From contig JBKPCD010000143.1 of assembly GCA_046727175.1 (NCBI GenBank), forward strand, positions 1-56,833: a stretch of DNA of 56,833 bases, read 5' to 3'. Shown here in pieces: positions 27,806-38,200 of this stretch. A model generated the notes under the pieces. That model saw only the letters and a list, made by a program, of their open reading frames with translations. It was not told the DNA's origin and ran no database searches. The DNA comes from JBKPCD01 sp046727175. GTDB lineage: Bacteria; Acidobacteriota; Vicinamibacteria; Vicinamibacterales; 2-12-FULL-66-21. The translations under genes and the position numbers were made by a program. The first letter of the stretch is position 1; every line of letters starts with the position of its first letter.

Positions 27806-28999
27806 ATGACGACACATCTTTCGCGCCGCCGGCTGCTCGCACTTGGATCACTGGCCGGAGCCGCCGCCGTCTCCCGAGGTCTGATGGCACAGCAGTCGCA
27901 GCCCGCGTCTCCACCGACAGTCATCTCCAATCCTCCGCGCGATTTCGGGCCGAACGCCCCGCCGACGACGTACTTCAGCGACCCGGACGTGCTGGCAATC
28001 GATCCGTCGTTCAACGCAGTGACGCAGGCGAACACGTCGATCGTCCGCCTGTGGACAGGTGCGCTCTGGGCCGAGGGGCCCGCCTGGAACAGCCAGGGTC
28101 GCTACCTGCTCTGGAGCGACATTCCGACGAATCGCCAGTTCCGGTGGCTGGACGATGACGGGCACGTGTCGGTGTTCCGCAGCCCTTCGAACAACAGCAA
28201 CGGCAACACGTTCGATCTCCAGGGACGCCAGCTCTCCTGCGAGCACCTCACGCGCCGCGTCGTCCGATACGAGCACGACGGCTCTATTACCGTGATCGCG
28301 GACTCGTTCGAAGGCAAGCGGTTGAATTCGCCGAACGACATCGCCGTCCACCGCGACGGCAGCCTCTGGTTCACCGATCCGCCGTACGGTGGTCAGCTGT
28401 ACGAAGGAGCGCCCGACGCCGGCGGCGGTCCGAGCAACGCGGCCGGGCGTCTCAACCCTCGTCTGGGACAACAACCCGGCATCGGAACGTTCAAGCGCGA
28501 ACTGCCGACGAACTGCTATCGCGTCGATCCGAGCGGCCGCATCGACATGGTCATCTCCGAAGACCAGGTGCCCGACCCGAACGGCATCACATTCTCTGCG
28601 GACTTCCGCAAGGTCTACGTCGCGAGCACGGGTAAGGGCCCGGGCGACACGGGGCCCGGCGGGAAAGGGGAGGTTTACGTGTTCGACATCGCGGATGGCA
28701 AGACGTCGAACCGGCGCCTCTTCACCGATTGCATGGTGGACGGCGTGAAATGCGGTCCCGACGGCCTTCGATGCGATGTCGAAGGCAATCTCTGGGTCTC
28801 GAGCAACGCGGGACGGGCGCTTGGGTACAGCGGCGTCACGGTCTGGAATCCGGCTGGCAAATTGATCGGTCGTATTCGGATTCCTGAGGTGTGCGGCAAT
28901 CTCACCTTCGGCGGGCCGAAACGGAACCGGTTGTTCATGGCGGCCAGCCAGTCGATCTATGCGCTCTACGTGGCAACACAGGGAGCTGGTCCGGCGTAG
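27806..28999 (+). CDS. Tat-exported SMP-30/gluconolactonase family protein
   Basis: 397 aa. The N-terminus SRRRLLALGSLAGAAAVSRG is a twin-arginine-type signal peptide, followed by AQQ, so the product is probably periplasmic. The six-bladed propeller shows the expected metal-site residues: Glu in WAEGPAW (about 88), Asn in LNSPNDIAVHRDGSLWFTD (about 176), Asn in DPNGITFSADFRKVYV (about 256) and Asp in CGPDGLRCD (about 317). Family members hydrolyse sugar lactones or other esters using Ca2+ or Zn2+; the substrate here is unknown. The start is fixed by GGAGGA spacing and the Tat signal; the open frame further upstream only translates the tandem repeat. Confidence 0.9.
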   Translation: MTTHLSRRRLLALGSLAGAAAVSRGLMAQQSQPASPPTVISNPPRDFGPNAPPTTYFSDPDVLAIDPSFNAVTQANTSIVRLWTGALWAEGPAWNSQGRYLLWSDIPTNRQFRWLDDDGHVSVFRSPSNNSNGNTFDLQGRQLSCEHLTRRVVRYEHDGSITVIADSFEGKRLNSPNDIAVHRDGSLWFTDPPYGGQLYEGAPDAGGGPSNAAGRLNPRLGQQPGIGTFKRELPTNCYRVDPSGRIDMVISEDQVPDPNGITFSADFRKVYVASTGKGPGDTGPGGKGEVYVFDIADGKTSNRRLFTDCMVDGVKCGPDGLRCDVEGNLWVSSNAGRALGYSGVTVWNPAGKLIGRIRIPEVCGNLTFGGPKRNRLFMAASQSIYALYVATQGAGPA

Positions 29000-29029
29000 T
29001 GAAGATGACAGACGGGTCATCCGTCGAAG

Positions 29030-30514
29030 GTGTCGATGCAGCATCAATGGGTTGGTGGCCGGGGACTGCAAGGTACACGACCGACCCTTCCGGTGATCAA
29101 TCCCGCGACCGAGACGGTCCTCGACGAGGTTCCGCGAGGCACAGCAGAGGATGCCGATGGGGCCGTACGCGCCGCCCGGAAGGCATTCGAGACCTGGCGA
29201 TGGTTGCCGGGAGTCGAGAAAGCGGGGTTGCTCCATCGTCTTGCGCACGCCATGCGCGAGCGTCGTCAGGCACTCGCCACGCTCATGACCAAGGAGGGTG
29301 GCAAGCCGTACTGCGAGAATCGCGACGAGGTCGAATGGACCGCTGCCTGCTTCGACTACTACGCGGAAATCGGACGTCATGCGCGCGGATCGTCGCTGCC
29401 CCCCGTGGCCGAGCACCAGGTCAACTTCACAATCAAAGAACCCTACGGCGTCGTTGCGGCGATTGTGCCCTGGAACTATCCGCTGCTGCTCATGGCCTGG
29501 AAGCTCGCCCCCGCTCTCGCGGCCGGCAATACGGTGGTGCTCAAACCGAGCGAGGAAACTCCGCTTGCAACGTTATCCTTGACCGAAGTTTTCAGCGTTC
29601 TCCCTCCTGGGGTCGTGAACATCGTGACCGGCCTCGGAGAAGAGATCGGCGAGGCGCTGGTTGTTCACCCAGGTACCGACCTCGTCGCGCTCACCGGGTC
29701 GGTCGAGACCGGCAAGCGGGTCGGCCAGCTCTGCGCCGCACAGATCAAGAAAACGCACCTGGAGCTTGGCGGCAACGATCCCTTCATCGTCTGCAGCGAC
29801 GCGGATCTCAACGTCGCCACGCGAGCGGCGGTCTGGGCGGCCTACCTGAACACCGGGCAAGTGTGCACGGGTGCCAAGCGTTTCTATGTCTTCGACGACA
29901 TCGCCGACGAATTCACCACGCGCGTCGTCCGTCTGACGCGAGCGCTCCGTCTTGGTGATGGTCTCGATCCCAAGACCGACATCGGTCCCCTCATCAGCGA
30001 GCGGCAGCTCGAGGACATTCACGGGCGCGTCCAGGAGGCGGTGCGCGGCGGTGCACGTGTGCTCTGCGGCGGACAGCGGTCGCGGAAATTCAAGAAAGGG
30101 TTCTTCTACGAACCCACCGTCATGGATGGCGTACAACAAGACATGCGTCTCGTGCGGACCGAGACGTTCGGTCCTATTCTTCCGGTGATGCGAGTCAAGG
30201 GCATCGACGAGGCGATCGCGCGAGCGAACGACAGCTCATACGGCCTGGGCGCCAACATCTACACGAGCAATCTCGAGTGGTCGATGAAGGCGATGGAGCG
30301 CATCACCGCCGGCACGTTCTGGATCAATGATCCGCTGACGGACAACGACGCAGGCCCGTTCGGCGGCATGCGGCAGACCGGTCATTCCCGCGAGCTCGGC
30401 GAAGAGGGGCTCGACGAGTTCCGCGAGACGAAGCACGTGCATCTCGATTACGCTCAGCAGGTCAAGCCTTACTGGTATCCGTACGTGAAATACAACAAGC
30501 TGACAGGGGAGTGA
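29030..30514 (+). CDS. NAD(P)-dependent aldehyde dehydrogenase
   Basis: 494 aa, GTG at 29030 (ATG at 29036 is an alternative). Class hallmarks: VPWNYPLLLMAWKLAPAL with cofactor Lys in VVLKPSEETP, the TGSVETGKRV glycine-rich turn, catalytic-base Glu in LELGGNDP (about 245), nucleophilic Cys279 in NTGQVCTGAKRF, and ETFGPILPV near the end. The enzyme oxidises an aldehyde to the acid in the cytoplasm. Sequence resembles betaine/semialdehyde-type ALDHs, but substrate cannot be read directly. Its stop overlaps the GTG of the saccharopine-dehydrogenase-like gene, so the two are translationally coupled; together they suggest amino-acid (perhaps lysine/aminoadipate) metabolism. Confidence 0.93.
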   Translation: MSMQHQWVGGRGLQGTRPTLPVINPATETVLDEVPRGTAEDADGAVRAARKAFETWRWLPGVEKAGLLHRLAHAMRERRQALATLMTKEGGKPYCENRDEVEWTAACFDYYAEIGRHARGSSLPPVAEHQVNFTIKEPYGVVAAIVPWNYPLLLMAWKLAPALAAGNTVVLKPSEETPLATLSLTEVFSVLPPGVVNIVTGLGEEIGEALVVHPGTDLVALTGSVETGKRVGQLCAAQIKKTHLELGGNDPFIVCSDADLNVATRAAVWAAYLNTGQVCTGAKRFYVFDDIADEFTTRVVRLTRALRLGDGLDPKTDIGPLISERQLEDIHGRVQEAVRGGARVLCGGQRSRKFKKGFFYEPTVMDGVQQDMRLVRTETFGPILPVMRVKGIDEAIARANDSSYGLGANIYTSNLEWSMKAMERITAGTFWINDPLTDNDAGPFGGMRQTGHSRELGEEGLDEFRETKHVHLDYAQQVKPYWYPYVKYNKLTGE

Positions 30515-31632
30515 GCCGCCGATTCATTGTCCTGGGAGGCGCGGGCACGATCGGTCGGGTGGTCGTGCGCGATCTCCTTGCGTCGGATCGGCACAATGCC
30601 GTCGCCTGCGGTGACCTGAACGCCGCGAGCGCACGCGCACTTGTCGCATCGCTCTCCAGCCGTCGCGTGACGGCCGCGAGCGCGGACATTCGCAAGCCAC
30701 GGACGTTGACTCGCCTGTTCCGCGGCCATGATGTGGTCATCAACTGCACCCAGCACACGTACAACCTCGACGTGATGAGGGCCGCGCTCGCCGCGGGGAT
30801 TCATTACGTCGACCTCGGTGGGCTCTTCACCTGGACTCGGCGGCAGCTCTTGCTCGACCGCGATTTCCAACGGGCGGGGCTCATCGCTGTCCCGGGCATG
30901 GGATGCGCGCCGGGGATCACGAACGTCCTCGCCCGGATGGCAGTCGACCGACTCGGACGCGTCGAGCAACTGCGGATCCGGGTGGCCTCGTACGATCGCA
31001 GCCTGCCGGCCGACGCGTTCGTGTTCGCCTATTCGGCGCAGACGATTGTCGAAGAGCTCACGCTCCGCCCGTGGATTTTCGCTGGCGGACGGTTTCGGAC
31101 GGTTGCTCCACGATCTGGTTGGGAGCTCGCGCGGTTTCCGCGCCCGATCGGTCCGCGCTGGATCGTCCGCACGCGTCATAGTGAAATCGCGACGCTTCCG
31201 GTGAGCCTCAAACAGGCGGGGCTTCGCACGTGCGACTTCAAAGTCAGCTTCGACCGGTCGTTCGTGCGGACGCTGATTCGGCGACTCCGGCGAGGTGAGC
31301 GGCTGGAAGATCTTGGAACATCAGGACGACGCACGCGAATCGCCGAGGATTTCGAGGTCGCGCGCGTGGTAGCGATCACGCCACGTGAGCGCGGAGTTCG
31401 GCGAATCCTGACGGTCGATTGTCACGCTGCCGCGCGACCGGCATGGGCTGCCAGCGCAGGTGATCTCGATACGGCCGTCCCCGCGTCGATTGTCGCGCAG
31501 ATGATCGCGTCGGGCGAAATCCAAGCCCGAGGAGTGATCCCGCCCGAACGTGCGGTGCCGGTATCGTCGTTCCTGACCGAGTTACGTCGCCGCGGGCTGC
31601 AGGTGACGATGCGCCCCGGAAAAGTCGATTAG
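30511..31632 (+). CDS. Saccharopine dehydrogenase-family reductase
   Basis: 373 aa, GTG start in a GTGA overlap with the aldehyde dehydrogenase. The N-terminal Rossmann fold begins FIVLGGAGTIGRVVVRDLL (residues 5-23). It is followed by HDVVINCTQHTYNLDVMRAA and HYVDLGG, then GMGCAPGITNVLAR, all conserved in saccharopine dehydrogenase/carboxynorspermidine-synthase relatives. No signal peptide. The family makes or breaks secondary amines between an amino acid and an oxo-acid or aldehyde using NAD(P)H. With the coupled aldehyde dehydrogenase, a role in lysine or aminoadipate semialdehyde turnover is plausible but not shown. Confidence 0.85.
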   Translation: MSRRFIVLGGAGTIGRVVVRDLLASDRHNAVACGDLNAASARALVASLSSRRVTAASADIRKPRTLTRLFRGHDVVINCTQHTYNLDVMRAALAAGIHYVDLGGLFTWTRRQLLLDRDFQRAGLIAVPGMGCAPGITNVLARMAVDRLGRVEQLRIRVASYDRSLPADAFVFAYSAQTIVEELTLRPWIFAGGRFRTVAPRSGWELARFPRPIGPRWIVRTRHSEIATLPVSLKQAGLRTCDFKVSFDRSFVRTLIRRLRRGERLEDLGTSGRRTRIAEDFEVARVVAITPRERGVRRILTVDCHAAARPAWAASAGDLDTAVPASIVAQMIASGEIQARGVIPPERAVPVSSFLTELRRRGLQVTMRPGKVD

Positions 31633-31639
31633 CATGCGA

Positions 31640-32128
31640 TCACCGACGCGGCGCCTGATCGCTGTTGTAGATCGCGTACGCGACCTTCCACGAACTTCCG
31701 GTTCGCTTCAGGATCACAACGTACTTTCCCGTATCGCTCGTCGCCGCGGTCTGTCCCGGCGGCGTCATGCTCTGCTGGTAGGTTCCGATGTCGTACGCCG
31801 TGTCGCCGGCCGCCCGTGATTCGAGATGGGTAATCGTGAATTGACCGACCTTCGTCGGGCCCGAGAACTCCTTCGTGTAGTACTGCTCAATGGCCGCGCG
31901 ACCTTTGACTATCGGTTCGTTGGGCGGCATCTCGAGTGCGTCTTCGGTGTACAGCGCCGCAATCGCTTTGGCATCGCCTGCGAGTGTCGCTTTCACGTAC
32001 GAATCGGCCACCTGTTTGATCGCCGCCTCGCCGGAGGCCGTCTGGCCTTTGGCGGCGCCCTTTGCCTGCCCGTTGCCTTGCGAAGACGTGGACAAGAGCG
32101 CCAACGTGAGAATTGCCACGGTCTTCAT
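31640..32128 (-). CDS. Secreted SnoaL/NTF2-like (SgcJ-type) protein
   Basis: 162 aa from the ATG at 32128, preceded by GGAGATGACGTC. A short signal peptide (MKTVAILTLALLSTSSQG) is followed by a linker and a cone-shaped NTF2-like domain: IKQVADSYVKATLAGDAKAI, ALYTEDALEMPPNEP, VKGRAAIEQYYTKEF, and the last strand SSWKVAYAIYNSD. Such domains bind small hydrophobic ligands or catalyse isomerisation. Many exported ones in this phylum have no known activity. Convergent with the saccharopine-dehydrogenase-like gene, with only seven bases between the stops. Family secure, function open. Confidence 0.82.
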   Translation of the reverse strand: MKTVAILTLALLSTSSQGNGQAKGAAKGQTASGEAAIKQVADSYVKATLAGDAKAIAALYTEDALEMPPNEPIVKGRAAIEQYYTKEFSGPTKVGQFTITHLESRAAGDTAYDIGTYQQSMTPPGQTAATSDTGKYVVILKRTGSSWKVAYAIYNSDQAPRR

Positions 32129-32157
32129 GACGTCATCTCCTTTCGTTGCGAAATCGA

Positions 32158-32487
32158 TCAACAGCCTCGGCCGCTGCCGCACGACGTGTTTCCCAGAGGA
32201 ATGTCGCCCGGCAGCCCCCACTGAATTACTCGCATGCTCCCGTAGCTGTAGTGACTCGACGAGTATCGGATGTACCACACGCCGCTCGACGGACGCCAGA
32301 CCGTCAGGTCCGTGAGCCCATCACCATCGAAATCGTTCGCGATGGGAATGTCGCCGGGCAAGCCCCACTGATATGCCGACCAGTTGTTGTAGCTGTAGTT
32401 GCTCGACGAGTACCGAATGAACCACGTCCCGGTGGACGGACGGTCGGCCCAAACGTGAGGAGTTGCGTCTTCATCACTCACCCCCAA
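32158..32487 (-). pseudogene. Fragment of an FG-GAP/VCBS-type repeat protein
   Basis: 109 codons contain two adjacent repeats of the type 'W..PS.G.W.IRYSSS..SY....QWGLPGDIP', joined by NDFDGDGLTDLTVWRPSSG, whose D-x-D-x-D-G spacing is a calcium-binding loop. Intact relatives have many such repeats after a signal peptide. Here there is no signal peptide, the first repeat starts abruptly (VWADRPSTG, where VWRPSTG is expected) and the protein ends after the second. It looks like the surviving 3' end of a longer surface or secreted protein gene. It could still be translated from the ATG at 32487. Confidence 0.5.
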
Positions 32488-32738
32488 CGTTCAGAGGGTC
32501 AGGCGAGATGGTACCTCAGGTCGTTGTGGATGGAAATGGACCGGACGTACCCCTTGCGATGTTGAAAAAGCGCTCGCGTACCGCGTAGGTCGGTCGGCAA
32601 CTCTGGCCGGAGCCAGAAACTCTGGCCTCTCGACGACGCATCGCACCCGCGAAGAACGCGCATCGGCAATCCAGGCTTGACTCCAGCTTCGATCCGCCTG
32701 TAATCTTGAATCCTCCCTGACAACGAATCGGCGCGGGA

Positions 32739-33029
32739 GTGCGCCACGTCGTGAGTACAAACACGCTCCGGCCCGGAGCTCGCGTGCTTTGGTCTCTGCG
32801 TCGCCGTCGAAGCGACGTGCGGTGCGTCCTGTACGCCGACGCGACGCCAGTCGAAGTAAAAGTCCTGCAGGATCGGGACCTCGTCCTCACCGAAGTGTTC
32901 CAGGAGGAGTGGCTCGCGCTGAACTGGGCGCGGGTGTACGCGGACCGCCTGAAAGAGCAAGGCTGGTTCGATTCGCCGACCAACCCGTCAGCCTCGAGCG
33001 AAAACCCGCCCCGACGAACGGCAATCTGA
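32739..33029 (+). CDS. Small hypothetical protein (96 aa)
   Basis: The stretch VLWSLRRRRSDVRCVLYADA-TPVEVKVLQDRDLVLTEVF and the Trp/Glu-rich helix QEEWLALNWARVYADRLKEQ have the composition of a real conserved small protein. GTG at 32751 (MSTNTL...) is an equally good start and would place the protein better. No signal peptide or membrane helix. It is 45 bases before the VWFA-related gene on the same strand. Function unknown. The opposite-strand frames over the same region have unlikely compositions and were rejected. Confidence 0.55.
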   Translation: MRHVVSTNTLRPGARVLWSLRRRRSDVRCVLYADATPVEVKVLQDRDLVLTEVFQEEWLALNWARVYADRLKEQGWFDSPTNPSASSENPPRRTAI

Positions 33030-33074
33030 CGTAGACTCTGGGCGCCAGCCGCGCCTGTCAGTCAGGATTCCGTC

Positions 33075-35183
33075 GTGCACTCTGCAGTTCGCTACAGCAC
33101 TCTTGCCCTTTTCGCGGGGCTGATTGTCTCGACGCCCACGGCCCAGCAGCCCCAGGGCACATCGGCGGCTCCACAGCAGCCCCGTTTTCGCACCGAAGCT
33201 AACTTCGTCCGCGTTGATGCGTACCCGACGAAGAACGGCAGCCCGGTCCTCGACCTCAACGCCAACGAATTCGAGATTTTCGAGGACGGCACAGCGCAAA
33301 AGATCGAGTCGTTCGAACACGTCGTCGTCCGGCCCGCAGGACCTCAGACCGAACGCATCGATCCGGGGTCCCAGCGCGCCATGCTCCAAGCGGCCGAGAA
33401 TCCCCGTAACCGCGTGTTCGTGATCTTCCTCGACACGCCGCACGTGAGCGTGGCGGCCGCGCACGACATCAACGAGCCGCTGATTCGCTTGCTCGACCGA
33501 ATCCTTGGGCCCGACGATCTCGTCGGCATCATGACGCCGGCGATGAGCGCGTCCGAGCTCGTCCTCGGGCGCAAGACAGACGTGCTCCAGGAGCAGCTGC
33601 GCCGCCACTGGCCGTGGGGTCAGCGTTTCAGCCTCATAAAAGACGACAGAGAACAGGCATACGAGACTTGTTACCCGTCGGTCGCCGGAGAGCGGAGCAC
33701 TACGTCCGCGCTGGCAAAGCAGATGATCGATCGCAAGCGGGAGCGCGCCACGCTCGAGTCCCTCCAGGACCTGGTGAGATATCTCCACGCCATTCGAGAG
33801 GAGCGCAAAGCCATCCTGACGGTTACGGAAGGGTGGCTGCTCTATCGCGAAGATCCGTCGCTGATGAAGCTGCGGACGGATCCTATGACCGGCCGGCCAG
33901 CGGACCCTATTCCTACGGTCGACCCCGTTGGCGTCGGCCCCGACGGGAAGCTCACGACGAAAGATCCGCGCAGGGCGGGGGATCAGACTCGGATGGACTG
34001 CGACACGGACCGGATGCGGCTCGCGGCGATGGACGACGACAGATTCTTCCGGGACATTCTCGAGGACGCGAATCGCGCGAACGCGAGCTTCTATCCCATC
34101 GACCCCCGCGGGCTTCCGGTATTCGACAACCCGATCGGCCCCGACGCGCCCCCTCCGATCAGCGTCGATCGCGCGATGCTCAGGACCCGGCAGGATGCGA
34201 TGCACGTGCTCGCCTCCAACACTGATGGCATCGCGGTGATGGACAGCAACGACCTCGACAAAGGCCTCAAGCGAATTGCGGACGATCTGACCTCGTACTA
34301 CCTGCTGGGCTATTACTCGACGAACACGAAGCTCGATGGCCGGTACCGATCCCTGAAGGTGCGGGTCAATCGACCAGGCGTAGACGTGCGGGCGCGTCGC
34401 GGGTACCGAGCCGCGACCGCGGAGGAAGTCACCGCTGCGCGAACTGCGACGGCAGCGCCAGCCCCCGAGGCGGCTTCGGCCGTGGAAACGGCAATGAAGT
34501 CGCTCGCGCGGATCAGGCCGGACGCGCGGCTGCGCCTCTACGCGACCGGCTCCACGACGGCGGGCGTCGTCTGGATCGCGGGCGAATTGCCAGTCGCGGA
34601 AGGTTCGGCATCGAGATCCGACCAGTGGGCGCAAGGCGCGGGCGCGGACATACAAGTCGTCAACAGCGGGACAACGCTGACGAGTCGCGTGACGCTGAAG
34701 CCGGGCGAGCGGACGTTTCTTACGTCCGTCAAGCTCCCGTCGGGAACGAAACCGGCCGAGATGGACGTGCAAGCGCGCGTGACACCGGCCGACGGCGCCG
34801 CAGCACCGGTCTCCGACGCTATTCGGATCAGCATCATGCCCGAGATGATGACACCGCTGATTTATCGGCGAGGACCGTCAACCGCCAATCGCCAGTTGCC
34901 TGCCGCGGACCTGCGATTCAGCCGGTCGGATCGCGTCCATGTGGAGCTGCCGGCAACCGACGCGACCAAGCCCGGCGCCGGGCGACTGCTCGATCGAACC
35001 GGCCAGCCGCTCGGCGTCCCGGTGACGGTCGGCGAGCGCGTCGATGACGCGAGTGGCAGCCGATGGATCACTGGGGATGTCGTCCTCGCGCCGCTCGCGC
35101 CAGGCGACTACGCCATTGAAATCGGAGCGATCAATGGCGGGACAGAATCTCGAGTCGTTGCAGCGATTCGTGTCGTGAGATGA
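33075..35183 (+). CDS. Exported 'VWFA-related Acidobacterial' protein
   Basis: 702 aa, GTG start. A signal peptide (YSTLALFAGLIVSTPTAQQ) is followed by the family hallmark FRTEANFVRVDAYPTKNG-SPVLDL with ANEFEIFEDGTAQKIESF (about residues 40-85). A vWA-like domain begins NRVFVIFLDTPHVS (about 112-125) with a modified metal site (D-T-P-H). LTSYYLLGYYSTNTKLDGRY (about 405-424) is another conserved block. After that comes an Ala-rich linker and beta-sandwich-like C-terminal domains. These proteins are abundant in Acidobacteriota and are thought to be periplasmic or cell-surface; their function is unknown. The gene ends 36 bases before the TamB/Omp85 gene. Confidence 0.9.
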   Translation: MHSAVRYSTLALFAGLIVSTPTAQQPQGTSAAPQQPRFRTEANFVRVDAYPTKNGSPVLDLNANEFEIFEDGTAQKIESFEHVVVRPAGPQTERIDPGSQRAMLQAAENPRNRVFVIFLDTPHVSVAAAHDINEPLIRLLDRILGPDDLVGIMTPAMSASELVLGRKTDVLQEQLRRHWPWGQRFSLIKDDREQAYETCYPSVAGERSTTSALAKQMIDRKRERATLESLQDLVRYLHAIREERKAILTVTEGWLLYREDPSLMKLRTDPMTGRPADPIPTVDPVGVGPDGKLTTKDPRRAGDQTRMDCDTDRMRLAAMDDDRFFRDILEDANRANASFYPIDPRGLPVFDNPIGPDAPPPISVDRAMLRTRQDAMHVLASNTDGIAVMDSNDLDKGLKRIADDLTSYYLLGYYSTNTKLDGRYRSLKVRVNRPGVDVRARRGYRAATAEEVTAARTATAAPAPEAASAVETAMKSLARIRPDARLRLYATGSTTAGVVWIAGELPVAEGSASRSDQWAQGAGADIQVVNSGTTLTSRVTLKPGERTFLTSVKLPSGTKPAEMDVQARVTPADGAAAPVSDAIRISIMPEMMTPLIYRRGPSTANRQLPAADLRFSRSDRVHVELPATDATKPGAGRLLDRTGQPLGVPVTVGERVDDASGSRWITGDVVLAPLAPGDYAIEIGAINGGTESRVVAAIRVVR

Positions 35184-35219
35184 CAAGATGATAGTCCGCA
35201 AGTCAACTGACGGCTTTGC

Positions 35220-38200
35220 GTGGACTCGTCGAATAGTGCGACGATTGCCCTTCCAGAATTCGCCGTGGCAGGACAGCCAAGGGAATCCAACGACCCGCCA
35301 CCTCGAAAGCGGCGCGTGCTTCGCACCCTCGCGATCTCCGGCGGTGCCGTGTGTCTGCTGATCGTCCTGCTGCTGCTTGCCCTCCAATCCGGGCCAGCGC
35401 GCAGGATTGCAGTAAATCACGTCACCGCTCTTTTGGCATCGCGGCAGATCGACCTGCAGACGGATGAGCTTCGATACAACTTCTTCGCGCTCTCGATGGG
35501 GGTGCGGAATCTGCGGCTCCGTTCCGCCGGGGCGTCAAACCTCCCGGTGTTTGCGACGATCGGGCGCGCGCAGATCCATTTGAGCCTGACGCAACTGCTC
35601 CGCGGCCGCTACGTCGTGCAGTCAGGCCTGGCGGAGGATGTGGAGCTCCACTACTTCGTGGATGCGGATGGCCACGACAATCTTCCACGGCTGCCCACCG
35701 ACGCGAACAAAGCGGGCAAGCCGCTCGATTACCTCATCGCGAGTCTATCGGTTCCGAGCGCGCGCGTCCGTTACGTGAACCGGGCGAACCAGGTGGACTT
35801 CGCGCTCTCGCTCTCGTCGGTAGAGATGACGGGAAACGCGCTCACCGAACGTCATCAACTCCGGTTCGAGAGTACCGACGGTCAGTTTCACGTCCGGAAC
35901 CACGCCGCCGCTGTCGATCACGTCGCCGGCGTGCTCGACTTGGGCCATGACGATCTGAGAATCGATCGCCTGCAGATCGAGGCTGTCGGCTCGCGGGCCG
36001 AATTGGCCGGGCTGCTCCGCAAGTTCGACACTCCGGAGGTCGGGCTGACACTGCATGGGAGCATCGACGTGGCGCGAGCGGCTGCCTTCCTCGACGTGCG
36101 CGATCCCGTCGCGGGAAGGGTCGCCATAGACGCGACCGCCCGCGGGCTGTTGTCTGCTCCGGCCATCGACACGCACCTGTCGGGATCGGAGCTCGAGTTT
36201 CGATCGCTCCGCGCCGCTGACGTGGAACTGCGCGCGGCCTACGACGCGGTGGCCCGGCAGGCGAACGTGTCGTCGGCACGCATCCAGGCGCCCTGGGGCC
36301 GTCTCGCCGCGAGCGGAGAGCTGGCGCTCAGCCGGGAACATAGCTCGCGCGTGCACGGGGAGCTCAGTGGTGTCGACGTGGCCGCCATCATGCGCGGCCT
36401 CAACGTTCCGTACGTTGCCGACACCCGACTCGACGCAAAGCTCGATGCAAAATGGCCGGGCCTGGACTACCTCGAGGCGTCGGGCCAGGGAACCGCGGTC
36501 TTGACTCCGACCACAGCGGCCGCCGCACGGCGGGCGGTTTCCGTGGCTGGCCGCCTCTCGGCGCATCTCGGCGGAGGAACGATCGCCGCTGAGCTGCAGT
36601 CGATCACAGCGGCCGGCGCGCAGCTGACCGGTCGAGTGCAGGTTCGTGACGGACGCCGTCTGGAGGGCCAACTGCACGCAAGCGTGCGCGACCTCGCGCG
36701 AACCGCCAGCGCCGTGGAAACATTTCTCGGCAGGGCACGGCGTGCGCTGTTGCTGGCGCCGGTCAACGGCGGGGCGATCATCGACGCACGACTTGCTGGC
36801 ACCGTCGACAAGCCGACTGCAGACGTGAATATCAGCGCGCCGTCGCTTGCGATCGGAGGTGCGAACGGCATCGCGATCGGCGGTGATCTGGCCCTCACAC
36901 CTGGGGCGCTCACCATCGCAGGCGCAGACGTGAATTGGGAAGGGGTCCACGCCGGCTTGAAGGGCACTGTCGGGTTGACGGGGAATCAGCCACTCGACCT
37001 TGTTTTGGACGCTGATCCAGCAGATCTGCAGGTGCTGGTTCGAGGGGCCAACCCGGAGGGGGCGCCTGTCTCGGGAAGAGTAAGCGCACATGGCACACTC
37101 CGCGGCACGGTTGCGCGCCCGCTCGCCAGCCTCACGCTCGAGGGGACCGACATCATCGCATTCGGCGAAAGGTTCGGATCGCTGAATGCAGACGTTGCCC
37201 TCGCCGGTCGCGACGTCACTCTGTCGCGGTTGGCGATCGAGAAGCCGCAACCCGACGCTCCCGGCCGGATCAGCGCCGCAGCTTGGTACAACCTGGATCG
37301 AAAGAGCTACACGCTCGATCTCCAGTCGGAGAACGTTCGACTCCTCGCGTTGAGTTTGCCCGGCGGCCAGCGGATTCGAGGTAATGTTCAACTCTCTGGA
37401 AAGGGCGCAGGCAGCGTGGGCTCGCCCGCCGGGACTCTGAATCTCGCCATCGATTCGCTGGAGATCGATGGTATGCGGACGCACTCGACGAATCACCCTC
37501 CAGTGGCGCAACTGGGTCGACTCGTGATCGCCGCGACCGCGGCGAATCACGAGGCCACCATCAACGCGTCAGTCGAGCGCTTCAACCTCGAGGCGAACGC
37601 GCTAGTCGGCCTGTCCCGCCCGTGGCCAGCGACCCTCACGCTACGCGCCAACGATCTCGACCTCGAACGGCTGCCGCTCGGTCTGCGGACACCGGTCGCC
37701 GGCCAGCTACGTGCCACGGTGAATGCAACGGGCGATCTCGCCGAGCCGACTCGTGGCCGGGCAACGGCCAACATCGAGGCCGTTGCGGGCTCGTGGAATG
37801 GGCAGCCGTTCAGCGTGATGAGCCCCGGCGAGGTGCGATACGCGAATCACCGTCTCGACATCGAGCGGCTGCAGCTGACAGCACGTGATTCGTCTCTTGT
37901 CGTGAGTGGCGAGCTGCCGCTGACCCCGTACGCCGGGACTGGCGACCTTGCTGTCGAGGCACGCGCGAACCTCGCGACGCTCGCGCAGTACCTGCCGACG
38001 GACACGAATATCGGCAGCGATGGCGTCGTGACGCTGGCAGGCTCGCTCCATGGCACACTGGAGTCGATCACGCCGGATCTCGTGGTGACAGTTGAGAACG
38101 GCGTGCTCTTGTCCCCACAACTGGAACCCGGCGCTTCCAACATTCAGTTGCGCGCGCGAGTCGCCGACGGCGCGGCCGAGATCGAACGGCTGACGAGCAG

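Noticed and set aside
27848..29416. Minus-strand open frame of 522 codons
   Set aside because: Covers the gluconolactonase and aldehyde dehydrogenase genes in antisense. No motif or start signal.
32499..32983. Two overlapping minus-strand frames (about 155 codons each)
   Set aside because: They are opposite the small plus-strand gene at 32739-33029 and have unlikely Arg/Ser/Thr-rich composition.
32988..34772. Long minus-strand open frame (594 codons)
   Set aside because: It is antisense to the VWFA-related gene, rich in Arg, His and Pro with no motif. High-GC genes commonly give such mirror frames.
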